From positions 6,080,473 through 6,144,472 of the forward strand of contig OX442431.1 of the NCBI GenBank assembly GCA_949361645.1: DNA of 64,000 nt, in the 5' to 3' direction. This stretch comes from Spongilla lacustris (lineage: Eukaryota; Porifera; Demospongiae; Spongillida; Spongillidae). Shown here piece after piece: positions 1 to 10,955 of this stretch; position 1 is the stretch's first letter, and each line of letters begins with the position of its first letter. A model generated the notes under the pieces. It ran no database searches. It was not told where the DNA came from and saw only the letters and a list, made by a program, of their open reading frames with translations. Made by a program: the position numbers and the translations under genes.

Positions 1-90
1 ATCGCACGCGGTACGCAAAATACACTCATGAATATTTAATGGTCGTCCGGAAAGGGGGGGGGGGGGGGGGGGGGGGGGCACGTGCCCCCG

Positions 91-122
<32 letters not shown>

Positions 123-137
123 CTGGATCCGCCACTG
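1..137. mobile_element. End of a hAT-like element with long G and C homopolymers
   Basis: A run of about 25 G is followed by a short GC spacer and a run of about 30 C, then the string CTGGATCCGCCACTG. Its reverse complement, CAGTGGCGGATCCAG, is the same terminus seen intact at 49166. The other end probably lies outside the window, so no target-site duplication can be checked. The homopolymer lengths may be assembly-limited. Confidence 0.5.
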
Positions 138-929
138 TCCGAGTAAAAAAGGCTGAGCTACGCCGCCATAACATGTACTTTCAACAAACTACAAACTGTT
201 TGTAAGCGCGCGCATGACCCACGCTAACTCAAGTTAAACGAAGGTCGTTACGTGCTGCTGCCTGGTTGTTGGCTTCCCTCACTGCCACGTTGTGTTTGAC
301 AGTATGGCGGCGAAGCTCCGCCTCTTGTTGCTATTAACTATCACCATTAATGAGACTTACACCCATTACGTCACTATTGGCGCGAAACTGCCTTGCTGTA
401 TACCAGACCCATTTCTCGCGTAGCGGTGATGTAATCCATCTGCTACTGCGAGTGTGGGTCTGGGTACGAGACTAATTTTCCAAAAGTTCGGTTCGACAAA
501 AAAACACATTCGATTCTCACGAAAGCGGTGTTAAAACTGAATCAAACAGCTGAAATCTAAGCTAGGTAAAAAAAATAATTACACAACTGCATGCTCTCTT
601 ATTCTGGGGCCCACAAAATCTGAATCTAAACTGGTGTAAGAATTATGAGCTGCAGAATACATGTACATTAATTATAGGCGTTGATTTTCCATACATCTCT
701 CTATGGAAAGTGCTTTTTTCACAAAAACTACAACGATTTTCAATACAAAGCGTTTTTTTATTTTTGTTCAGCAAATCAAGATCGTACGTATCTGAAGCAA
801 TATTGATAGCCACCCTATTACGTTATTATAAAACAATCAAGTTTATAAACAGCCGTTCATTTTCTTAAGAAGTATACGCGAATGTACAAACCGCTCAATT
901 TCATTTGACCGCGCATTCTGGATATGTTC
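138..929. other. Non-coding stretch, nothing recognised
   Basis: This AT-rich sequence has no convincing coding frame. It holds one copy of the dispersed motif GGTCTGGGTACGAGAC near 457-472. I see no RNA gene or promoter that I can support. Confidence 0.4.
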
Positions 930-2059
930 CAATGGACCCTTTGCATGAAAAATTGGAAGTACGATCAACGTCACGTCCGGAGTAAAAACCATGTACCACA
1001 GCTAGCGGTTGCCTAGAGACATCGTGTCACGTTCGCGGACCTTTGCGTACGCTCAGAGTCATTCCTTCCCGCTCGGACAGTGATCCGATCCAGTTCCTGG
1101 TCAAACTATGCTGCCAACAGTAAGCTTGACAGAGTCTGACATACCCGAAGCCTTTTAAAATGGAGGTATGTCAAACTAACTGTTGGCAGCATAGTTTGAT
1201 CAGGAACTGGATCAGCCGAAGGATCAATGCAGTGTTGCCGCGAAATAACCTTCATTAATCGTCTATATCGCGATATATCGCGATATGAGTATTTAATCGC
1301 GATATGCGATATATTAAATTATTCATGATCAATTATCGCTTGGTTATTAGATGTTGGGGTTCCAATAGTTATGGTTACCACGAAGGATATGGTACAGGTG
1401 TACGTGTACTTACGCTAAATGCACTTGCTACCACAGACGATTCATGAGCGTTGATCGCAAAGCCATCAAAACTGCCGTATCGGAGGCTTTGGATGACACA
1501 AAAAACTAGCTACATGATAGCTTGCGCAATGTTCCCAAGCAGCCTGTCAGCAGAAATCAATTTCAGAAAATATGACCCATTGTTGTGGTGGAGGAATCAT
1601 GAGTCATACGTCCCTACCATAGCTAAACCAGCAAGCAAGTACTTGTGTGCATTTTTGCTTAGGTATTTTCCTTAAGAAGAAAAGGTTGCGCGTGGGGGCG
1701 TGGCATCTTGCACGAAAGGCTTGCATTAGCAAATGTATATTTCTAAGGCAAAATTCAAACTGAACTGGTTTAACTGTAACAGTAAATTGTTTTCATTGAT
1801 ATACCTAAATGTATGCTTATTCTCTGCTCGTTTCTAAATTTTATTTCTGTATATCTTTGTTTACGTCCGTACACGTTTATTTCGCGATATGACTAATGAT
1901 TAATCGCGATATATCGCCTTTCGCGATATAAACATTTAATCGCGATATATCGCCTTTCGCGATATATCGCGGCAACGTGATACAATGTCTCTAGGCAACC
2001 GCTGTGGTTTTTACTCCAGATGTGACGTTTATCGTACTTCCGAACTTTCATTTGCATTG
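930..2059. repeat. Inverted-repeat element, about 1.1 kb, with TATCGCGATA-rich interior
   Basis: The arms at about 930-1030 and 1974-2059 are inverted copies; both contain the block GGTTGCCTAGAGACAT and an adjacent GGAGTAAAAACC block. The inside edges hold many overlapping TATCGCGATA palindromes at about 1258-1312 and 1883-1972. No target-site duplication was found. A short frame at 1451-1675 has no recognisable features and is probably chance. This looks like a non-autonomous DNA element; the family is unknown. Confidence 0.55.
1082..1216. repeat. Hairpin with about 34-bp arms
   Basis: The arms at about 1087-1120 and 1180-1214 read GATCCAGTTCCTGGTCAAAC and its near-perfect reverse complement. 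They are separated by about 60 bases that also contain a shorter inverted pair. It lies inside the 930-2059 element. Confidence 0.6.
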
Positions 2060-2631
2060 TACATGTACATGATGGGTAATTTCTATACCCTTTTAAATCA
2101 GGCATTGACACTTGTGTTTCATAGTCCATAATATCCTATGTGACTTGTTTACTACATTACTCTGTACACTTGTATTAATAATTAGCCCTCAAGGTTAATT
2201 CCGTTTATTGGCTACAAGGTGTGAATAATTTAACCACAAATGTATACATAGTAATCCCTCTTGGCAGCCATTATAGCTGTACTGATGATTTTAAATACAC
2301 ACACACAACCCTGTAAGGGCCATATTATGATGCCATGACCTTTACTAGTGCACGCTTAGTGATCGAAAAACATGAAAATGAAGCATTGTTATGCCTCTCA
2401 TATAGAAATGACCACTTTTTAAGTTTTTATTGTTTGAAAATAGGAAAGAGCAGGTTGTATTCAACTGTTATATCTAGCTTCTACAGCGGAACGAAACTGG
2501 GTTGCGTTGAAATGGCATATAGAAATGAGTGAGTCTCCTAGGATGTTTGTTCTGTTTGATTGAATTCATGTGCATAGAATGTGGTTATCAACACTTTGGT
2601 GAGCCTATCACAACTTTGCTGATGCAAACCG

Positions 2632-2839
2632 TAGTCGGGCGTAGCCCGACCTTCGTGTCTGGTGGAATGTCGGAGTATATGTGGATTTGATAGCGTATGA
2701 GGCTATATGATAGCCCACATATATATGTGATTGTTACAAATCCAGGTGCATGCATAGGCTACCCGCTATCAGATGGATGCAGGTATACCAACTAGGGCCA
2801 ACCTTTTGCCAAACGCGAACGTCGGGCTACGCCCAACTA
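2632..2839. repeat. Small MITE-like element, about 208 bp
   Basis: The ends read TAGTCGGGCGTAGCCCGACC and the near reverse complement ending GGCTACGCCCAACTA. The interior is non-coding. It sits in the spacer of the 2062-4349 inverted repeat. Confidence 0.5.
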
Positions 2840-3317
2840 AGTATTTAATAGGGCGCGCAATGGGAGTGCAAAATATTATATAGAAGTGGTATCATACTAT
2901 GTTAACATATTGATCTGTCACGAAAAATTCTATCCGCCCGCAAAATATTATCCTAGGATAAAATTTGGCAACATTCCAGACTGCAAGATATTATCCCACC
3001 CTGCCATTTTTTATCCCACTCCTAGAGCTCAGCCGTTTCTATAGGATGGTAATCGGGGGGGAAGGGGAGAAATGGGGATGGAGGCGAGAGGGGGCTGGGG
3101 ATGCATATGGGAGAGCAATACATGTACCCCACGTTCCCCCCTCCCCCCGCCAGGCATCCTGGATACGCGTACGGGTCTAAAATACGCACAAGCCGCGGCG
3201 TTAAATTTCTTTTTGATCAGCATCAGCTCTTCTTTTTTAAAAAGTCAACACAGAGACGCTTAGTGAAGTCATGCAAGGATGCGGCTGGAAGTGAAGACAA
3301 TTAATCTTGTCACTGTG

Positions 3318-3380
3318 TAGTTGGGCGTATAGCCCGATCGACCTTCGCGTATTGGCGGAAGGTCGGGCTACGCCTAACTA
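3318..3380. repeat. 63-bp hairpin related to the 2632-2839 MITE
   Basis: TAGTTGGGCGTATAGCCCGA pairs with the sequence ending GGTCGGGCTACGCCTAACTA. It shares its terminal words with the neighbouring MITE and is probably an internally deleted copy. Confidence 0.5.
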
Positions 3381-4505
3381 GACTACCAGGGCCGTAGCCT
3401 CCAGTTCGGATCTAGATTTGTGGCCCTCTCCATTGTTACGATGTACCGCGAGGGTGCGCGCCCGCGCGGAATACAGTTATAAATTCACCTGCCATTCACA
3501 ACAAAGTTTCATAACGCTAGCGCTTCTTTATTTTTGCCAGTCATTGCTTTTTTTACCTTAACATGTCATCGTTTCAAAGCTGTTGTATCCACTAAAGTGT
3601 CACACTAGGATAAGAACTTAATTTAAATGATGTTTTGTACCTTGTAACTTGCTTTATGATTGTTTGTAAATCACTTGCAGAAAAAGCTTGAACACTTGAT
3701 TAAATTGTTGTTAAGTCCCACTAAGATGGTGTTGGATTGGTCAATAAGTGAATGAACATTATCCCAGCAAAAATAGTATGTGATTTGTATGCATTAGACA
3801 TTTTAGTTCGGTAACAGTTATGATAGGCTCACCAAAGTGTTGATAAGCGCTCATGAATTCAATCAAACAGAACGAACATCCTAGGAGACTCACTCTTTTC
3901 TGCATAGCATTTCAATGGAACCCAGTTCCATCCCGCTGTAGAAGCTAGATATAACAGTAGAATACAACCTGCTCTTTCCTATTTTCAAACAATAAAAACT
4001 TAAAAAGTGGTCATTTCTATATGAGAGGCATAACAATGCTTCATTTTCATGTTTTTCGATCACTGAGCGTGCACTAGTAAAGGTCATGGCATCATAATAT
4101 GGCCCTTACAGGGTTGTGTGTGTGTGTATTTAAAATCATCAGTGTAGCTATAATGGCTGCCAAGATGTATACATTTGTGGTTAAATTATTCACACCTTGT
4201 AGTCAATAAACGGAATTAACCTTGAGGGCTAATTATTAATACAAGTGTACAGAGTAATGTAGTAAACAAGTCACATAGGATATTATGGACTAAGAAACAC
4301 ATGTGTCAATGCCTGAGTTAAAGTGGTATAGAATTACCCACATGTAACCTAGTGTCCAGCCGCAAACTTTCTGTGTATAACCACTAAACCGCCGATGTGT
4401 AATGTGCAAAACCCACAATAAAGTATACAGTGAGCCGCCGACACAAAGCTCACGAGACAGTGTTCGCTCACTATCTCCAGAGCCAACGTAAGATAGCATA
4501 CAAAA

Positions 4506-7500
4506 ATGGAAGACGAAGCACCTTTTGAAGGGGATTCCTATCTCAAGGGAAACAAAAAGCTTTGTTTATACGTACTAGTTGACGGCATTGGGCTCGTGCT
4601 CGCAGCAGCATTAGCTGTCTCCCTTGGAGTAGGTCTGGGAATCGGCTTGAAGAGCGAGGCAGCATCAGGGCCCACATCGGGACCTACACTGGCACCTTCA
4701 CAACCGTACCAGTACGCGGCAGTAGCAGCCGACGCGGCAGCATGCTCCCAGGTCGGGGTAGACATACTGAAGAAGAACGGGACTGCGGTGGACGCTGCCA
4801 TTGCCAGCCTGTTCTGCGTAGGCATTGTCAACCTCCACTCCACAGGGATAGGAGGGGGCGGGTTCATGGTCTACTACAACGCTACCAGCAGGAAATCGAC
4901 GTTCATCGATTACAGAGAAGTGGCTCCTGGAGCAGCAACCGTCAACATGTTTAACAATGCTTCCTCTGATGTTGGTAAGTGATTATATCCATGATCCCCA
5001 CTCAGTTAATTATATAGGTAATTTTATTTTGAATTTCTCCCTCTCATCCTTAGGCGGTCTTTCGGTGGCTGTTCCGGGGATACTAAAGGGTCTTGAGCAA
5101 GCTTGGAGGATGTTTGGTCGTTTACCGTGGGCCACTTTAATTCAACCGTCCATTGACTTAGCTAGGAACGGTTTTATCGTCTCTAGTCCAATTGCAAGAG
5201 CCATTCAACAACGTCTCTCGAATATTATTTCTGGAAACTTCCCTGAACTACAGTATGTTATCTGCATGTGCTTGAAAAAAGTATGCTGCACGCTCTTCAA
5301 TCCTTCTATACTTACAGAGCGCTGTTAGCCCCAAACAACCAGCCACTTAAACAGGGAGATGTCCTCAAACAGCCTCTTCTGGCTGATACCTTGGCCAATA
5401 TTTCTCTGTATGGTTCAAACTACTTCTACAACAGCTCATTCACCTCAGATATGGTGAATGAACTCCGACAAGACTATGGAAGCATCCTGACTGTGGAAGA
5501 CTTCCTTAATTACACTGTACAAGTGAGGGACATCCTCACCTCCCAGTTCAGTGGACTGCAGGTACTAGGTGCCTCTCCACCTTCCAGTGGGGCTGTGGTG
5601 GCACTGATGCTCAACATACTAGAGGGTGAGGTGCTACCTGACACCTCCCATGGGTGCTGTGATATTTTATGTTATTATTTCCCTAGGATATAACTTCACA
5701 AGTCAAGATTTTGGTGGGTTGAGTTATCATCGAATAGTTGAGGCATTCAAGTTTGCTTATGCTCAGAGAATGAGGCTAGGAGACCCTGCCTTCAATAGCA
5801 GCGTGGCACAGGTACTTGGAGTTGCATGTATGCTAGCCATGCATGGTTCACTGACTGTCCTGCATGTGAAGGTTGTCCAGTACATGTTGAACACCAATGT
5901 AGCTGCAATGATGAGGTCAATGATCACAGATAACACAACCCATGATCCTACCTACTATGATCTGCCAGAAGTGTTTTCTCCTCCCTCCCTCACTGGAACC
6001 AGCCATCTTTCTGTTGTTGCTCCCAATGGAGATGCTGTATCAGCTACTAGCACTATTAACAATTAGTAAGCAGACTATACCACTTTGTAAAGTGTGGTAA
6101 TATACTTGCCCTGCTTTAGTTTTGGAAGCCTCATCCATTCCAAAAAGAGTGGGATCATCTTCAATAATGAGATGGATGACTTTGGTACTCCCAGTAAGGT
6201 GTGCTCCACCTGCCTGCCTCCCAACTACATCCAACCTGGCAAGAGGCCCCAGTCTACAATGTCCCCTACCATCATGCTGGATAAGGATGGGAAAGTGAAG
6301 ATGGTGGTTGGGGCATCTGGAGGGTCAATGATTCCTACTGGTATTCTTCAGGTAAGACCACAGTGTGTAAAGTAAGGCTTGAAACCGCGCGGTTGTTCCG
6401 GAGCTCCGGTTAACCGGTTAACCGGCGGTTAACCGATTGCGAGAATCAAATAACCGCCCCAACTGGTTCTATTTCTGCTAAATAACCGCTTCAACCGGTT
6501 GTTAGAAACTTTGAACAACCTCAACCGACCGGTTGGTATACAGTGGCGAGGTGGCTTGTCTGTCACTGGGGGGGCAAATACACAGACTGCCGCCCCCCCC
6601 CCCCCCCCTCCCCCACGCACACAGACACAAACTCACATGCAGAATTTCTTATCTCGTTACAGGGCCGGATGCAGGATTTTGGCGAGGAGGGGGTGGGTTC
6701 CACACGGATCATTGACGCGTCGACGACAGGGAAGGGCGCGCAAAGCGCGCGAAAATTTTTGTGGTGCGCGTTCTAATTTTTCCACAGATTGTATTGGAAA
6801 CTATGGCAATCAACACCAGTAAATAGTGCCCTCTGTTCGAGCAGCACGATAACAACAAAAACTGGTATCAATTTACACGTAGCCGATTCTAGATCTCATG
6901 ACATCAGTCAAACCGAAGTTTTGGCCGGAACTATTTACAACTACATGTATAGAGCAATGTACTTGGATTGTTTACGTACGTAACCGTACTATTACGTAAT
7001 AAATATATATCACGTGGGGTGAAATCCCGCCTTCTTTCCTCCGATCGCTATTGATGAACTCGTCCCCAGCATTATTACTATACTACATAAATAATCATCT
7101 TTTAATTAAACACATTTCGTGTAGTTTGCTTGGCGGCTGGTGCGCCCCTTCGTCACTTTGGCGCCCCCTTTTTAAGGCCAGCTGGGGGGGCAATTGCCCC
7201 CCTTGCCCCCCCGGCCACCTCGCCACTGTTGGTATAGTAGCACTTGCAATAGTGCTGGGCACGAGAAAACAATAAGCGGACGAGGGCGAACAACGGTCCG
7301 AGAAGAAGGCAGGGATCCATCTCACGTGGTACATAATGATACTTCTCTAAATTATGGTGAGTAGTGTGTACGCGCGCACAGCATGTCATACGCGGCGAGA
7401 TCAGCGACGAACTTAGGAGCTGGTGTACGCCGTGGACCATATCATCTTACATGCCATGTGGCAAAGTGCTAGTCGGGCGGGTTTACTACCGCGTTTGGTC

Positions 7501-8174
7501 GGGTATTCGGGTGAAATGCATACACCAAGATTTGTTCAGGAATTTTACGTAATATTGTTGTGAATACCACTGCTACCCGATTGGATTGCACTCCCCGTTG
7601 CAGCAGAACAAATCTTGGTATAGGCTTAATTGTCACCCAAACGCCATAGTAGGGCCCGCCCGACTAGCAAAGCGCTGGTTTAGCTTTTGGTCCATCGCGA
7701 TTATGCATAAATAATTGATAATTAATTTTTAAACCGGAAATTACCGGTTAACAACCTTAACCGACCGGTTATTTTTTAAACAATCACCTTAACCGACCGG
7801 TTTTTTTAATTTAAATAACCTGTTACAACCGGTTTACCGGTTTTTTCTAAACTAACAGGTTTCAAGCCTTAGTGTAAAGTAATCCTCCCTCACTGATCTG
7901 CATGTTCCCTATACAGGTTATATTAGATGTCCTGCGGTTCAACAGGACACTCTCTGATGCCATTGTCTACCCTGCAAGGCTGCATCACCAGCTCATCCCT
8001 AATTATGTTACAGTGGAACCAAACTTTCCACTTGAATACCAGCAAGCATTGATCAGCAGAGGCCATGTGGTGGTGAATGGTACCTATCCTGTTCTGCAAG
8101 GTATTGAAGTGATAGATGGACTGATATATGCAACTTCAGATCCAAGGAAAGGAGGGGCTCCAGCAGGATATTGA
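4506..8174 (+). CDS. Gamma-glutamyltransferase (glutathione hydrolase), complete, 7 exons
   Basis: The enzyme cleaves the gamma-glutamyl bond of extracellular glutathione and transfers or hydrolyses the glutamyl group. Exons read 4506-4974, 5054-5252, 5318-5625, 5687-5811, 5881-6065, 6120-6351 and 7917-8174. All junctions are GT/AG and the phases agree, giving 591 residues, close to the usual animal length. A short acidic N-terminus and one hydrophobic segment (about 21-48) fit a type II signal anchor. The motif GGLSVAVPG is present. The catalytic threonine of the processed small subunit is about residue 407, in GTSHLSVVAPNGDAVSATST. NNEMDDF and the glycine pair in GASGGSMI follow as in animal GGTs. 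Several N-glycosylation sequons are visible. The 1.56-kb intron 6 holds nested transposons; the other introns are under 100 bases. The start of exon 5 could be nine bases earlier. Which paralogue this is cannot be told. Confidence 0.93.
6373..7871. mobile_element. hAT-like element in GGT intron 6, 8-bp TSD
   Basis: Termini TAAGGCTTGAAACC and GGTTTCAAGCCTTA are perfect inverted repeats, flanked by the 8-bp duplication GTGTAAAG at 6365-6372 and 7872-7879. The subterminal regions are packed with ACCGGTT-type palindromes. No transposase frame is visible, so it is non-autonomous. A second element is inserted at 6541-7228. An 8-bp duplication is typical of hAT transposons; the superfamily call is inferred from that. 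Confidence 0.85.
6541..7228. mobile_element. Second hAT-like element nested in the first, 8-bp TSD
   Basis: Termini CAGTGGCGAGGTGGC and GCCACCTCGCCACTG are perfect inverted repeats. The 8-bp duplication TTGGTATA lies at 6533-6540 and 7229-7236. Length is 688 bp with no coding frame. Its insertion into the 6373-7871 element shows it arrived later. The CAGTGGCG end resembles the elements at 1-137 and 49166. Confidence 0.88.
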
Positions 8175-8334
8175 ATGTGAAAGCAAGGAGGACCTCTCAT
8201 ATAGTTATTATTGATGGTGTATCACACATTTGTATGCACCATACTTGAGAGTGGAGGGCCATTTTATTAGTTACATCACATGTGCGTGATTTCATGTACA
8301 TGTAGACCTATAATGCATACATCACTTTCTTGCC
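8175..8334. other. GGT 3' flank
   Basis: This is the short region after the GGT stop codon, presumed 3' UTR. No clear AATAAA polyadenylation signal was identified here. Confidence 0.3.
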
Positions 8335-8523
8335 GGTGTCATAGGGTATACGGTCAGGTCCAATTTTCGGTCAGGCGGACCGTATTCCCTAAGACCGTAT
8401 TCCCTTAGCCCCCCCCCCCCCCCCCCCCCCCCCGGACCCAACTCCCTAGGGAACACGGTCCGTGTAAAATATAGTACATCCAGGGAATACAGTCCGGGGT
8501 AGGAGGCGGACTCAATTCCCTGA
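8335..8523. repeat. Palindrome-rich repeat, copy 1
   Basis: It starts GGTGTCATAGGGTATACGGT and contains repeated GGACCGTATTCCCT and GGACTCAATTCCCT words in both orientations plus a 24-C run. A related copy in opposite orientation lies at 14273-14467. The two may be the ends of one 6.1-kb element or two separate copies; no flanking duplication was found. Confidence 0.5.
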
Positions 8524-10760
8524 CAGAAAGGAGATTTGATTTTGACAACCACCGGTAATCATAGCGTGCATAATTAAAAAGAGAAATCGATCCTCACCGA
8601 AATCGCACTGGAATTAAAAAGAAAAACCGATTCTCACCGAAATCACAACCGTTAAGGCAGACAAAGTTTTTAATGAAAACAATTTTAACACAGAACAGAA
8701 TTTCTAATTGATAATTTGGAAGTTAAATAACGAAAGCAATTTAAAACCAAGACAGAAGTTCTTTCACGTGGCATTAGATCTTTAATATATATATATATAT
8801 ATTATAATGAATAGCTAATTTATAATTTACAAAAGACAGAATTTATATAATGAAAACAACATTATAATATAAGTTATATAATGAAAACAATTTAAAAACA
8901 CTGAAGACCGGCAGAAGTTCTTTCACAACATCAGATGTTTAATTGGAGGCGGCAGTGCTGTTCTTGGCATGAAGAGTGTTCTAAAGAATGATTTTGACTC
9001 GATGTATACTGACAGATTGTTCTTATAAATTCTTTGAGGATAATAAAAAGTTCATATGGAATAATTTGTTGTATGCAATCTTTAAACAAACCTCTTTTTC
9101 AGAGCATATTTGAACAATATACTTCAATGTAATCTTCATGTCAGTAAATCAAAATTAACAAGAGTGTTAGTATCCACACACAATATTGGCTTACTTGTTG
9201 ACATAGGGTGGAATTTTCCCAGCCTTCCACAATTTTAGTTTTTTTTTTTTGTATGATTTTCATAGAAGCACCTCTCTGGAAGGGGTTCCACTGGCTTCAC
9301 TTCTGGAATTGGTTGTCTAAAACTGGGTACTAAATCTTTATATGTATAGCTTTGAAGAACCCAAAATCAATGATATATTTTGCTTACTGTGTACTACTTC
9401 CTCACACTTTGTAGGATAAGGCAAGTCACTTTGCACTCAGGCTCCTTCACACAAGGCCCGGAGACAAGTTGCTGATCCAAAACCTGCAAGTACGTCAATG
9501 TTTCAAAACCAACAGTTGTATTTGTGTGCTATTTGCCTTCTGAAGAGCTGTAGTGACATCTGAAGTTGCAAGCATGGCTAAGAATCATATCTTGAACAGC
9601 CGTATATGTGACATGTGGACTGTTGGGGTTGGATGTGTGTTAGCACAAAATTACTTGTGTGCTTTATAGCTTACTTTGAAGAAGCCATTTTAGATCGAAG
9701 CTCAGAACTGTGCTGCTACACACTCACCGATAAGGTAAGAAAATTTCAACATGACATTCTTGGACATAATGTGGTATAATACAACCTTGCAAACAAAGAT
9801 GCTGCAGTCTGAATGATTCTTTTGCTTTAGTTCTGGTGCCTACATGTATAATATTCACCCCGTGCACTCTGACATACCTTATGAAGTGAAATGGTCCACA
9901 AAATTCCTTCTATTTCCCAGTCACATTGCAGAAAGTAACTGATACATTATACAATACTTGTACCATCACTATTATTTGTAATGTTTTGCCTTGAATTTAT
10001 TGAATCATATATTAGCACACATTTTGAAGAGACATCAACAACTTTTAAATGGAAGCCATATGCAGTGTATCAGCCACATACATGAACGAATGGAAGTGCA
10101 TTAGACATATAGAAAGAAACCAGTGGCTTGAAATGTTACATGGCAGAAGAACGTAATCATATTCGTGAATACCTCTTTCCTAAATGAATAATTATATTAT
10201 TGGAACAGTTTCCATTAAAATTGTGCTTCATTAATAATATATATATATATATATATATATAGTTTTTCATGTAAACTGTCCAATTATAATTTGAATATAT
10301 ATGAGGTACCTTATCATTGTTTCGTTCATTCTTTCACACAATCCATTAGATTGTGGATGATAGGTTGACGTCATTCGATGATCAATTTCAAGCATAGGCA
10401 GTCAACAACCTGCATGGAAAGGTCATATACTTGAAAAGTAAATACATCTCTCTGCAGCTTTGTGGAAAGAGATCCATGAAGAGTGTGTCATTTATAAATA
10501 GGAATTGAAGTGCTTAGAAATGTACATCAATATAAGGATGGCATGGTGTGGGAACTTGGGGGTGTATATGAAGGTGCAGCTGGTGAGTGTGATCTGTAGA
10601 ATGAATCTTCAGCTGTGTGTGACTGTGGGTACATATAACGTTGGCAAAGTTGTGTTAATTAAATATTACCTCATTGATAAACTCACTGTCCTCGTCAGTG
10701 ATTATGTCTGATGCTAGATAAAGTGCGCAACAATGGTGCAGCTTCTGGCCATTTCGAAAA
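8524..10760. other. AT-rich non-coding stretch with (TA)n tracts
   Basis: No gene is recognised. It holds short direct repeats near 8580-8650 (CTCACCGAAATC words), repeated GAAAACAATTT words near 8680-8900, and (TA)n tracts at about 8784-8802 and 10236-10261. Confidence 0.4.
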
Positions 10761-10955
10761 TTAGTCTGTTGCAACAATTATGTACCAATTGCCACGCGGT
10801 GTAAATGTTAGTGGACCAATCAAATCCACACCCCAGAGGTTCCATAGGTCAGTTATGGGGATGGGCTGCAATGGCAGGTGTGGGGCTTTGATTGAATGGT
10901 TGGTTCTTTGGCATGAATCACATTCAGTCACCTGCATTGAGATTTTGTGCAGCAA
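10761..10955 (-). mobile_element. Gypsy-type LTR retrotransposon integrase fragment
   Basis: The minus strand encodes 64 residues with CDSCQRTN, the end of an HHCC zinc-binding domain, followed by WGVDLIGPL and a WYIIVATD block. That is the start of the retroviral-type integrase core with its first catalytic aspartate. The rest of pol is missing here, so it is a dead fragment. Order and strand fit the Gypsy fragments at 14.6-18 kb, but one parent element is not proven. Confidence 0.7.

Larger units (their letters stand above)
2062..4349. repeat. Large inverted repeat, arms about 530 bp, upstream of the GGT gene
   Basis: The left arm (about 2062-2615) reappears as a diverged reverse complement at about 3815-4349, with a 1.2-kb spacer. 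Both arms keep a matching 65-codon open frame (2335-2532 plus strand, 3890-4087 minus strand). This probably reflects sequence identity and not coding function. The right arm ends about 155 bases before the GGT start codon, so it may overlap the promoter. Smaller inverted repeats lie in the spacer. It resembles a fold-back or non-autonomous DNA transposon. Confidence 0.6.
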
